The notes under the pieces: model-generated
Told to the model about the DNA's origin: nothing
Database searches by the model: none
What the model saw: only the letters and a program-made list of their open reading frames with translations
Shown: positions 22,003 to 35,229 of the stretch, one piece after another
How the letters are laid out: every line of letters starts with the position of its first letter
Numbering within the stretch: position 1 is the stretch's first letter
NCBI RefSeq assembly: GCF_008831285.2
Contig: NC_045140.1
Coordinates: 28,166,131-28,230,130, forward strand
Reading direction: 5' to 3'
Length of the DNA stretch: 64,000 nucleotides
Origin: Nymphaea colorata
Lineage: Eukaryota > Streptophyta > Magnoliopsida > Nymphaeales > Nymphaeaceae
Program-made: the position numbers and the translations under genes

Positions 22003-25000
22003 GTGTGTGTGCATTGTATGTGTGTTTTTGTTTGAACGTTTATGTTTTCACTCATGTGTACATGTGCCACTGTAGATAATTATATTCTCTCCTTTTTTTG
22101 AAAGTTAACTAATTCGGAAAGGGCATGATCATTAACATTTATGTGTTGGTTTTCTCATATTTGTACGTTCTCTGAGGCTTTTTTTATTTTTCCCAGCATT
22201 TCAACCACTTGCTGGCATCAACTGATCCAGATATCCTCTTAGCTGCACTTCAAACACTAAATGCTCTTGTGAAGATAAATCCCTCAAAGCTTCATGTCAG
22301 TGGGAAAATGATTGGTTGTGGTTCTCTCAATAGCATTTTACTTTCTCTAGCTCAGGGATGGGGAAGCAAAGAAGAAGGCTTGGGTTTATTCGGATGTGTC
22401 CTGGCCAATGAGCAAAGGCAAACAGATAATTTACACATTCTTTCAACTGATCCTGAGAAAGACTGTCGGGACTCACATTATCGATTGGCTTCTACTTTGC
22501 ATTTTGAATTCCGTCCCGCTAGTGATGAATTACATCCTTCCAGTTTGTGTACTATACATATCCCTGATATACATAAATGGCAGGATGATGATTTAGCCAT
22601 TATGAGAGGATGTATTAAACAGTATAAAGTGCCTTTAGAGCAAAGATTTTCTCTGTTTTCAAGAATCAGATTTGCTAGGGCTATGCGTTCTCCTATTGCT
22701 GCTCGAGATTACAGCAAAATATGTCTTCTTGCCTTTATTGCATTGGTTCAGTCTAATGATGCCCATGATGAATTGGTAGCTTTTTTTGCAAATGAACCAG
22801 AATTTACTAATGAACTGCTAAAGCTTGTACGGTCTGATAATGCTGCTGTTCCAGAAGAGATCAGGACTCTTGCTGTGGTCGCACTTGGAGCACAATTAAC
22901 AGCATATTCATCTTCTCATGAGCGGGCTCGTGTACTTAGTGGATCTAGTGTTATTGCTGGAGGTGCAGTGGGGAACCGTATGGTTCTCCTTGGTGTACTC
23001 CAAAAGGCCGTCATCTCACTTGGAAGCTCATCTGATGCTTCTTGTGTTTCATTTGTTAGTGCTCTCTTGCATGTTTTTCTTCTGCATGTTATATCTTCTT
23101 CTAGCTCCGGAAGTTCTGTGAGAGGTTCTGGATTAGTTCCAGCCCTTTTGCCACTTCTGCAGGATGTGGAATTGAGTCATATGCACCTTGTTTGTTCTTC
23201 AGTCAAGATCCTTCAGAAACTTATGGATTACAGCAATGCAGCTGTTTCCTTGTTCAAGGACCTTGGAGGAGTTGACTTATTAATTCAAAGGTTACAAGTA
23301 GAGATTAACAGGGTTCTTGATGCTGGTGCTGTGAATAGAAGTCCGATGGTTATTGGTGATGCATCGATTTCTGGAGATGATATTGTCTACACCCAAAAGC
23401 ATCTTATCAAGGCTTTGTTGAAAGCACTTGGATCTGCTACCTATGCTCCAACAAACTTTGGAAGGTCCCAAAACTCCTATGAGAATACTTTGCCTGCTTC
23501 GTTAGCCGTAATATTCCGCAACACAGAAAAATTTGGAGGAGATATCTATTTCTCAGCAGTCACAGTAATGAATGAAATTATTCACAAGGATCCTACCTGC
23601 TTCTCAATTTTGTATGAGGCAGGCCTTCCTGATGCATTTCTGTTTTCAGTGGTCAATGGTGTCCTCCCTTCCGCAAAAGCAGTTTCATGTATACCTAGTG
23701 GTCTTGGTGCTATTTGCCTTAATGCGAAAGGATTAGAGGCAGTAAAGGAACATAATGCCTTGCATTTTCTCATGGAGGTTTGTACATCTCGAAAGTACTT
23801 GGTTGCTATGAATGAGGGTATTGTTTCTCTTGCCAATGCTCTGGAGGAGCTTTTGCGCCATGTTTCCACGTTGCGGAGTATTGGTGTTGATATAATAATA
23901 GAGATTATTGAAAAACTTGCTGCTATGGAAGATAGAACACATGAAGTGTTCGAAAAGGAAATGCCAATGGAAACAGATGCCGAGGAAAAGGTGAATGAAG
24001 GGGATGCAATGGATTCTGATGGGGTTTCTGCTGAACGTTTTTTCCAGCTGTGTGTGTTTCATGTGATGCTACTTATACATCGCACTATGGAAAATGCAGA
24101 AACTTGTAGGTTGTTTGTTGAGAAAAAGGGGCTTGAGGCTATGATAAAACTGCTCTTACTACCAAACATTGCGCAGTCATCTGAAGGTTTGTCCACCTCT
24201 ATGTACACGGCATCTGTTTTTAGAGGATTTACTCAGCAACATTCTGGTCCACTGGCACAAGTTTTCTGCTCTTCTCTAAGGAGTCATTTAAGAAAAACTT
24301 TGAGCTTGTTGAACTCTGATCCTGGATTGTTTGTATTGAATCCACAAGCTGAACCTGACAGGGAGATGTTTTCCAGCCTTTTTGTTGTGGAATATCTTCT
24401 CTTTCTTATTGATGCATCCAAGGAGAATCGTTGGTTGACTGCATTACTTAATGAGTTTGGGAATGATAGCAAAGATGTTCTAGAAGATATGGGACGGTTG
24501 CATAGAGATGTTCTATGGCAAATATCTGTCCTTGAAGATTCCAAAGTTGATATAAGGGATGGTGGTGCCTGCTCTTCTGTTCAGTCCCAGAAATCTGACC
24601 TGAATGCACATGACAGTGGAGACCAGAGATTAAGTAGCTTTCGCCAGTTTCTTGATCCATTGTTGAGGCGTAGATTGTCTGGTTTTGGGGTAGAATCACA
24701 GTTTTTGGACTTTGTGAGCCTTTACAATGATGTTAGTCGTGCTTCAGGCATCCAGCGTAGATTGGGTATAGATGCTTTGTCAAACATGCGTATTGGTTCA
24801 AATCAGAGCCAACTGCAGGTCCCAATTTCTTCAGATGGTGTCTCCACAAGCAAGTCAGAGGGTGAACAACAGAGGTCCTTTTATACCTCATGCTGCGATA
24901 TGATGAAGTCACTATGCTTTCATGTCAGCCACTTATTTCTTGAATTGGGGAAAGTGATGGTGCTTCCTTCTCGACGACGGGATGATGCCACCACTTTGTC

Positions 25001-28000
25001 CCCATCAGCCAAGTCTGTCTTATCTACACTTGCTTGCATCATATTGGACGACTTGAACTTTGGTGGGCATGTTGATCCTTCTAGATCAGAGGCACTTGTG
25101 TCAACAAAATGTCGCTATATTAGGAAAATCATTGACTTCATTGATGTCATCCTTTTGGACCGGCCAGACTCATGTAATCCAATTTATGTAAATTGCTTTT
25201 ACAGTTACGGGGTTGTTCAAGCTATTCTGACAACATTTGATGCTACAACTCAGTTGCTTTTTGCAGTCAATAGAGTACCTGCTTCTCCCATGGAAACAGA
25301 GGATGCAGATATTGGAGGCAATGAAAAATTGGAAATGGAAACTTCATGGATTTATGGTGCATTAGGCAGCTACTGTTTACTTATTGACCACCTAGTAACA
25401 TCTTCTTTCATCTTGGCACCTTTTACAAAGCATTTGCTTGTTCAACCTCTGACATCTAGAAGCACTTCAAGAGACCCAGAGGCATTTGTGAGGATACTAC
25501 AATCCAAAGCGTTAAAAACAGTGGTTCCTATCTGGAATCATCCTCATTTTTCTGAGTGCAGTTATGAGTTCATAAGTGCCATTATATCTATTATTAGACA
25601 CATTTACTCTGGAGTTGAAGTAAAGAATCTAAGTAATGGAATTGGAACTCGAATCTCGGGGCCCCCTCCAGATGAGTCATCAATATCTATGATTGTGGAG
25701 ATGGGATTTTCAAGGACACGTGCAGAGGAAGCTCTGAGGCAAGTGGGAACAAACAGTGTAGAAATGGCAATGGAGTGGTTGTTCTCGCATCCAGAGGAAA
25801 CCCAAGAAGATGATGAGCTTGCTCGTGCTCTTGCTATGTCGCTAGGAAATGCCAGTTCGCTAATGGCAGATGACATGGCAGGAAGTTCAAGCAATGTGGA
25901 CCAGGAGGAGGAAAATGTGCATCTTCCTCCTGTTGATGAACTCTTATCATCATCTCTCAGGCTTCTAGAGACAAGGGAAAACTTGGCTTACCCTGTCAAG
26001 GACCTGCTTGTAATGATATGTTCTCAAAATGATGGTCATCATCGAAACAGGGTGATTTCTTTCATTGTTGAACACTTGAAGGTGTCTCATGTAGTCCCAG
26101 ATACTGGCAGTGGTACTATGTTATCTGCATTATTCCATGTTCTGGCATTGGTTCTTCATGAAGATGCTACTGCACGCGAGGTTGCTGCCAAGAGTGGTCT
26201 TGCGTTGGTATCTCTGGATTTGCTATCTATGTGGGAGCCGCATGCATCAGATGGAGAGAAACCTAATGTTCCGAAATGGGTGACAGCCTCTTTGCTATCT
26301 ATGGATCAGATGTTGCAGGTGGAAACAAAATGGAATCCTGAAATATTTGGCACTGAGCAGTTAAAGAAGGATGGAAACAAAGGCCAGAGTACTGCTGTAC
26401 ATGAAAATGGCCCGAACAATTTGAACCCTTCCACGTCAGCTGCCATCCAACTGTCTGCATCGGATCAGAAGAGACTTGTGGAAATCATTTGCAAATTTAT
26501 TTGGAAGCAGATTCCCTCTGAGACAATGCATGTTGTTCTACAGTTATGTGCCACCCTGACCAGAGATCATTCCATTGCAGTGAGCTTTCTTGAATCTGGA
26601 GGTTTGGTTTCACTTCTCTCCTTACCTACAGATTGTCTATTTCCTGGTTTCGACAGTATTGCAGCAACCATAATTCGTCATATTCTTGAGGATCCACAGA
26701 CCCTTCAGCAAGCAATGGAATTTGAGATACGTCATACATTAATGGGTTCCTTAAATAGGCATCCAAGTGGAAGAATGACACCACGCAATTTCCTTAGCAG
26801 CTTGGCTTCAGTGGTATGTAGGGAACCATCCATTTTCATGCTAGCTGCTCAATCAGTATGTCAAATAGAGATGGTGGGAGACAGACCTTATGTTGTCTTG
26901 CTGAAAGATCGTGAAAAGGAAAAGGGAAAGGATAAGGACAGATCATCTGAAAGAGATAAACTTCCAAATACAGATAATAAATTGAACTCTAGTGAAGTGA
27001 ATCCAGTTCCACTTCCAGGAAATGGGCATGCTAAAAGTGCCGATGGTAATTCCAAAACATCCAAGGCACACAGGAAACCTCCTCAAAGCTTTGTGAGTGT
27101 TATTGATCTTCTCTTGGATTCTATTGTCGCATTCGTTCCCTCACAAAAAGAGGAGGGTCAAGGAGATGGTAATCTTGGTGCCTCATCGTCAATGGAAATG
27201 GACATTGATGTTTCCATGAATAAGGGGAAGGGGAAAGCTGTTGCTACTGTACCTGATGAGATCAAACTGGGTAGCCTGGAAGCTCCAGCATCCCTTGCAA
27301 AGGTGGTCTTTATTTTGAAATTGTTGTCTGAGATACTTTTGACTTATTCTTCCTCAGTACATATTCTCCTTCGCAAGGATGCTGAAATTGGTAGCTTCCA
27401 TGGCCAACATCAAAGAGATGTTGCTGCAAATCGTCATGGAGGAATATTTCATCATGTTCTCCACAGTTTCCTTTCTTGTTCTGTAAATATTAAGAAGGAT
27501 AAGAAAGTTGATAGTGATTGGAGGCACAAATTGGCAACCAGAGCTGGTCAGTTCTTGGTAGCAGCTGCTGTTCGTTCTGCTGAGGGGCGAAAGAGGATTT
27601 TTACTGAGATAAACAGTGCCTTCATTGAATTTGTTGATGCAGCTGAACCGTTTGTGTACATGAAACCAAATTGTGAAATACAGGCATTTGTTGATCTCTT
27701 GAATGAGATTATAGCTGCTAGATCCCCCACTGGTTCATATATATCATCCGAAGCTGCTTCAACATTTATTGATGCTGGGTTAGTGCAGTCCATGACCAAA
27801 ATTCTCCAAGTATTGGACTTGGATCATGCTGATGCTCCCAAACTAGTAAGTGGCAGTGTTAAAGCTCTGGAGTCGGTTACTAAGGAACATGTCCATTCTG
27901 TTGACTCCACTATTCCAAGAGGTGAAACATTTATTCCATCTACTGGTCAGATCCAAACAAGCAGAGCAGATGGCGATGGCAACAATTTGCAATCTCTGGA

Positions 28001-31000
28001 GGATGCTTCACAGCCAGATGACACCGAGAGGGCAGGTGGCCCAACAGAGCCATTTAGTGGTGCCAATATCTCTGGGGGTTCAGACTCAGTTGCTGATGAT
28101 ATGGATCATGAACATGACATCAATGGCAGTTTTGTGCCTGAAAATGAAGATGATTTTATGCACGACAATTCTGAAGAAGCTGGTGGACTCCATACTGGTG
28201 CAGACGGTATTGGAATCTCCTTTGGTATTGAGCAGGGCGCTCAAGATAATCTTATTGAGGAAGATGATGACGAGGAAATGAGCAGTGATGGTGGAGAAGA
28301 AGTGGATGAAGATGAAGATGAGGATGATGACGGCAATGATGAGCTGGATGAAGATGAAGTTCATCACTTGTCGCATCCAGACACTGATCAGGATGATCAT
28401 GAAGTTGATGAAGATGAATTTGACGAGGATGTTATGGAAGAAGATGATGAAGATGATGAAAATGGTCTTATACTCAGACTAGAAGATGGTATCAATGGGA
28501 TCAATGTTCTTGACCACATTGAGGTGTTTGGCAGAGACAACTTTTCCAATGATGCCCTTCATGTAATGCCTGTTGAAGTTTTTGGTTCTAGGCGACCAGG
28601 TAGGACAACATCTATATACAACCTTCTTGGAAGAGCTGGAGATAATGGCATCCCTATTCAACATCCACTTCTGTTAGAACCTTCTGCTTCATCAAACATT
28701 TTGCAGAGGCGGTCAGGTACATCTGTCAGCCATCTTAGTCCAAGTGAACTTCAGTTGTTTTTATTAATTAATATGTTGTATATTATTATATTATTTTTTT
28801 AATTATGTGGTTATTACCATGTGCTTTCTCACTTGTCTATGATCCTGTCACAGATAATGCGGGTGGAGCAAGTTCCACTGATCAAAACTTTGAGAGTTTC
28901 TCAGCACATTTGGATGCTATTTTTCGTTCTCTTAGAAGTGGGCGGCAAGGAAACCGTCTGAACATATGGACAGAAGATGGCCAAGTACGGGGGGCATCTA
29001 ATGCTGCAATGGTCACCCAAAGCATGGAAGAATTCTTTGTGACACGTTTGAGGAAACCAAGCCAAGTTGAACCATCCACCAAACTCGGTGCTCCAGAGCA
29101 GCCATCACACAAAGGTGATGGTGAGGGTATAGAGGAGCCAATTGGGCAGAGGGAAGAGCCACCAAATGCTAACTCTGGCAATGAAAGCGAGCTTTTCCAG
29201 TCCTCAAATCTGGCAGGAGTGGATGGGAACAGAAATGCGGATACAGGCAACACAGATCATGTTTTTCTTCAAGAAGGAGATTTGGCAACCTCACAATCCC
29301 ATGGTAATGAGATGCAATATGAACGGAATGATGCAGTTCCAAGGGATGTTGAGGCAGTGAGTCAAGAAAGTGGTGGAAGTGGGGCAACCTTGGGGGAAAG
29401 CCTTCGTAGCTTGGAGGTTGAAATTGGAAGTGTGGATGGGCATGATGATGCAGGAGAAAGGCAGATAGGTGATCAGGCGAATCGGGCACGTAGAGTGGTA
29501 TCATCTGCAACTTCCTTGCCAATGAATAATGCTGATGCATCCCCACCAAATGTCAGTGAAGCACCACAAGATCCTGGTCAAGCAATTGATGAGGGCCGCC
29601 CAACTGAGAACCAGCAGGCTACTGGATCATTAGATACTGGGTCAATTGATCCTACATTTTTAGATGCTCTTCCAGAGGAACTAAGGGCCGAAGTCCTTTC
29701 TGCTCAGCAACATCAAGTGGCCCAGTCCTCAAACGAGCAGCCTCAGTCTGCAGAGGAAATTGATCCAGAATTCCTTGCTGCTCTTCCCCCAGATATCCGT
29801 GCTGAAGTTCTTGCACAACAACAAGCACAGAGGTTGCATTCTGCACAGGAACTGGAAGGGCAGCCAGTGGAAATGGACACAGTTTCTATAATTGCAACTT
29901 TTCCGTCAGATCTACGGGAAGAGGTAATTAATTGGTTAATTATCTTCTTGGTTCTTTGCCTCTCTCTCTTTGTAGCCATATTTTAGAAGCTATACAAGAA
30001 TTTTAAAACATTATCAAACATTCAGGTTTTGTTGACTTCATCTGATGCAATCTTGGCCAACCTAACACCTGCATTAGTTGCGGAAGCAAATATGTTACGG
30101 GAGAGGTTTGCACACCGGTACCATAGCCGAGCACTTTTTGGAATCCAATCTAGAAGCCGGCGTGGTGAGTCTTCTGCAAGGGGTGAAACTGCATCATCTA
30201 GCTTGGATAGAGTTGGAGGTATTCCTTCACGGAGATCCGGTGTAGGCAAGGTTATTGAAGCGGGTGGAGCTCCTCTAGTCGATACAGAAGCCTTAAAAGC
30301 CATCGTTCGGCTTCTACGCATTTTCCAGGTAAAGTCAATTTTCTCGTTGTTCTTTTATGCTGTTTTTTTAGTTGATCACCATATACTTTCAATTTATCTG
30401 CTTTTCAGCCCCTTTATAAAGGTCAATTGCAAAGGCTTCTGCTCAATTTATGTGCCCATCGTGATACACGTTCATCATTAGTGCAACTTCTAATGGATAT
30501 GTTGATGCTTGATGTATGGGGGCCCACCAATGTTACGGCCTCTGCAGAACCATCTTATCGTCTTTATGGATGTCAGAACTCTCTCATTTATTCTCGCCCA
30601 CAATTTTTGCATGGTAAGCAGTTAAGCATACTAGCTTAGTTTTGTGGATTGGGAAAGATTTAAATTGCAAACCTTTTCCTTTTAGTTTGATATAAATTTG
30701 GTGGGATGAATTATTGAAGTTCTTGTTGTTTGTATATTTGCTTTTTAACTTTTTCAGCTTGTATTTGTTTTCTTCTTTGCACTAAAGAAATGTATCTCTA
30801 ACACTTGTTTCATTTCACAGGAGTGCCTCCCATGGTCTCAAGGCGTGTTTTGGAAACATTGACATATTTAACTAAAAATCATCCTCAGGTGGCCAGGCTT
30901 TTGCTTCATCATCAGCTGCTTAAGCCCTCTTCACAAGTAAGTTCTGATAGGGGACGTGGTAAGGCTATAATGGGAAGTGAAGAGCCAGCAAGTGAGCAGT

Positions 31001-34000
31001 ATCAGAAAGGTGACGTTGGTATAGTTTTGCTCTTAAGCCTCTTGAATCAGCCATTGTACTTGAGGAGTGTGGCTCATCTTGAACAGGTATTTTCTGTGTA
31101 GGACACATGCATCTCATATCCATGAAAGGATACGCACAAAGACATGTTTTTTTTTTCAACAGGAAAACACATATATTTTGATTAGTTGTATTTGACATGC
31201 TTCTGTTTCTTGGATCAGTTGTTGAATCTCCTGGAAGTCATAATTGATAATGCTGAAAGAAATTCAGGCACAAGCGAAAAGGCTGAGGAGTCTAAGACAT
31301 CTGCATCACAGAATATCGGAAATGGTGCTGTATCCAGTACTGAGGCTGCTAGAACATCAACTAAGAATGAAACCAGTGCTCCTGTTGCTGGCGAAGCATC
31401 AGATGTTTCAACTTCTAGTGAATGTTGTGTATTACAGAATCTTCCAGGCACAGAGCTCAGACTTTTATGCTCTTTGCTTGCAAAAGAAGGGTATGTTGTC
31501 AGATGCTTACAGGCTCTTACTCTATTTTGTGCTACATAATGAGTGGACTTCATATTATTCTATAATTATGCATGTAGTAAGAGTTCCACATTGATGCTTA
31601 GGGCAAGTATAGTGCTAATGACCCTTCTAGAGATGAGGGTGTGCAAGTTTTGATGGTAAAATATTACGCTTCTTAAGTAGGTCACATACCTTTGTGTTTT
31701 TCTGGTGATGTTCAGGCGAAAAATTTCAGTTGGCTGTTTTTCTGCTTAATTGTTAAGCCTCATCAGTTACGTATGGAGCTTAATGTTAAACTTTCATTGT
31801 AAAATCAGTTTCCAGTTTTCCCCTTGATCAATGACCCTCGATCCCTGAGCCTGGAGCAGGCATCTTATTGGTGCTTTGGTTTCGTCAATGTTAATTTTTT
31901 TGGGTATTATTTCTGTCATGCTTATTTCATTTTACCTCAAAAAAGGAAAAAGGGTGCTGATTGGATTTTCCGCTGGAAAATGGAACTGAACGGTTTGATT
32001 AGATTTTCTTTTAAATTGCTTTTTTCTGACTATTGGATTTTCTTGTCCTGGCTTGACATGATTAAGTATTTTGAGGTAATCTAGCCTTGTTAATTTATGA
32101 GGGTATCGTGGTTCCTTGATGCTCTATATCCCATGTTCTTATGCTTGAAGAACTTTTACTTAAACCGTCTGCTGGTCATTTTGTGTCTGATCTTGTGATT
32201 ATTCATCAAGTCGATACGTTCAGCTCTTTCTTCTGCTTTCCCTTTTCTCAACAAGAAATAGAACAACAGGTTAATAAACAATTAGAATCTTATCTTTGTC
32301 TAGTTCTTGATTTGGGTTTCAGCATTTATAACCATCTGCAAATGCATAAAAATGTCTACTTTTTGATTGGGTTTCAGCAATTGAACACAAGGCTTATACA
32401 TCCATCTTGCGAATGCATGTAAATCAAGCATGGTGTCTGTTCTGGCCCCTTGGAACATCTTTGGGGAGCCTTTATAGCTTGGTTTCATATTTGTTCAGTC
32501 TCTCATATTTTTGTGCCTTCTCATCTTTATGTCATCCTGGGGGCTTCTTTTTAGTTCTTTTTGTGGGTGGGTGGCTGGGAAATGAGAAGAGGGGAATTCT
32601 TTGTCATATAGATAGTAGTGCTTTTTTTTTAATGAATGGAATAGAGTGGGCAATATTTTTCATTATTCTGTTGATGCCTGTTGCAGATTATCAGATCCTG
32701 TGTATGGTCTGGTTGCAGAGGTATTGAAAAAATTAGTTGCAATAGCTCCCATTCATTGCCATCTTTTTATTAAGGAGCTAGCTGGCTCTGTCAGAAATTT
32801 GATGAGGTCTGCAATGGATGAATTGCATGGGTATGGGGAATCCGAAATAACCCTGGTCAGCATGGATTTGACAGATGGAACCGCTATTCTTAGAGTTCTG
32901 CAGGCATTGAGCTCTCTTGTTTCATCCTTAGTGGAGAAGGAAAAGGATGTTCCTGTTTATGAAAAGGAGCAGAATGATGCATTTTGTCAAGTAAAAGATA
33001 TAAATGAAACTTTGGAGCCCCTGTGGCTGGAGCTGAGCAATTGCATTAGCAAGATAGAGAATTCTTCCGAATCTGCCATGGGGTTATCTTCAAACTATGG
33101 AAATTTTTTGTCAATGTCCACCAGTGCGACACCCCCACTTCCAGCTGGTACCCAGAACATATTACCATATATAGAATCATTTTTCGTAGCATGTGAAAAG
33201 TTGCATCCTGAGCAGCGTGTAGCTTGTCAGGACATTGTAGGTGGAGCAAATTCTGAGGCTGAAGAAGCTTCATCATCTAACAGATCCCAGTCAAAATCTG
33301 ATGACAAGCATAATGCATTTGTGAAGTTCACAGAAAAGCACAGGAAGCTTCTAAATGCATTTATCAGGCAAAATCCTGGGTTGCTGGAAAAATCTTTCTC
33401 CCTTATGTTGAAGGTGCCACGGTTCATTGATTTTGACAATAAGCGTGCTCACTTCCGCTCTAAAATAAAGCATCAACATGATCATCATCATAGTCCTTTG
33501 AGAATCTCAGTTAGGAGAGCTTACATCCTTGAAGACTCATATAATCAGCTACGCATGCGTTCAACACAAGAATTGAAGGGTCGTCTTACTGTAAATTTTC
33601 AAGGAGAGGAAGGTATTGATGCAGGTGGTCTTACTAGGGAATGGTACCAGTTGTTATCAAGAGTAATTTTTGATAGAGGTGCTCTACTTTTTACCACGGT
33701 GGGAAATGAGTCCACATTTCAGCCAAATCCCAATTCTGTCTATCAGACAGAGCACCTCTCATACTTCAAATTTGTTGGTCGAGTGGTATGTATGTTTTCC
33801 CTACACGATTGATTATCTTGTAAATTCTCTGTTCCCTCTCCAACATAGATCATTAACATGTGTTACCTTGCAGGTTGGCAAAGCACTATTTGATGGTCAA
33901 CTACTAGATGTTCACTTCACTCGATCCTTTTATAAGCACATCCTAGGTGTGAAGGTCACATATCATGATATAGAGGCCATAGATCCGGATTTCTTTAAAA

Positions 34001-34284
34001 ACTTGAAGTGGATGCTTGAGGTTTGCTATATTGTCCATGTTTTAGCAATTTTTTTTTATCCTCAATTGGAAGCTCACTTTTTGGTTTCTGATCTGGAATG
34101 CAGTGCTAATTTATTTGTTTGGATGCCTATGCAGAATGATATTAGCGACATACTGGACCTGACATTTAGCATGGATGCAGATGAAGAGAAGCTCATCTTA
34201 TATGAGAGAACTGAGGTATGGTTTTCCTTATGTTGAATGTCTTGTTAGCTATGTCACATGGGTGTTGGGTGCGAGTGCATGATG

Positions 34285-34325
<41 letters not shown>

Positions 34326-35158
34326 GTTATATAAGTAATTTGATTTGTCTATATTTTTAAACTTTTTTTTATCAAGGTTACCTTAATCTCATACAAAATT
34401 CAAAGTTTTATTAAATAAAATAAAGGGGGAAGAGGGAAAGGCAGGAGAAGGAAAAACAATGACAAAAAAAAAAACAAGAGAAAAGAAGAACGGGTGCGGT
34501 CAGCAGCACCTGACTCGGATTGACCGACTCGGGTCCAGTGTCAGGCCGGCCGCATCGGTGCGGGTGCGCCGCTACCCGTGTGACTTAGTTGTTAGCAGGG
34601 GTAGCTGACCAGGTGTATTTCTGATGCAGGTTACTGATTATGAGTTGATCCCTGGTGGTCGGAATGTGAGAGTTACAGAAGAGAACAAGCATGAATATGT
34701 TGACCTTGTTGCTAAACATAGACTCACAACTGCAATCCGTCCTCAAATAAATGCCTTCATGGAGGGCTTTAATGAGCTTATCCCCAGGGATCTAATATCC
34801 ATCTTTAATGACAAGGAGTTGGAATTATTGATTAGTGGCCTCCCAGAAATCGACTGTAAGTTCCTTGGTTTGTATGCTTTGTTACAACGCTCATTGATGT
34901 GGATTTCAATCTTTTCCTGTTTTTGTATATGTTGTATCCTCACAAGTCACAATGAGACGCATATTTGATTTCTTTCCCAATATTATTTCATAGTGGATGA
35001 TCTGCGAGCAAACACCGAGTATTCAGGATACACAGTGGCATCGCCTGTCATACAGTGGTTTTGGGAGGTGGTTCAAAGTTTCAGCAAAGAGGATAAGGCT
35101 CGGCTTTTGCAGTTTGTAACTGGCACCTCCAAGGTAGTACCTCTCTCTCTCTCTCTCT

Positions 35159-35229
<71 letters not shown>

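Noticed and set aside
28086..28400. Minus-strand frame rich in Ile/Phe
   Set aside because: This is the antisense of the acidic GAT/GAA-rich tract of the ligase; composition explains it.
28717..28853. Apparent break of the ligase frame into two genes at 28.8 kb
   Set aside because: A normal GT-AG intron (28717-28853) restores the frame and the family sequence continues across it, so it is one gene.
29169..29549. Minus-strand frame rich in His/Pro/Leu
   Set aside because: Antisense shadow of ligase exon 5.
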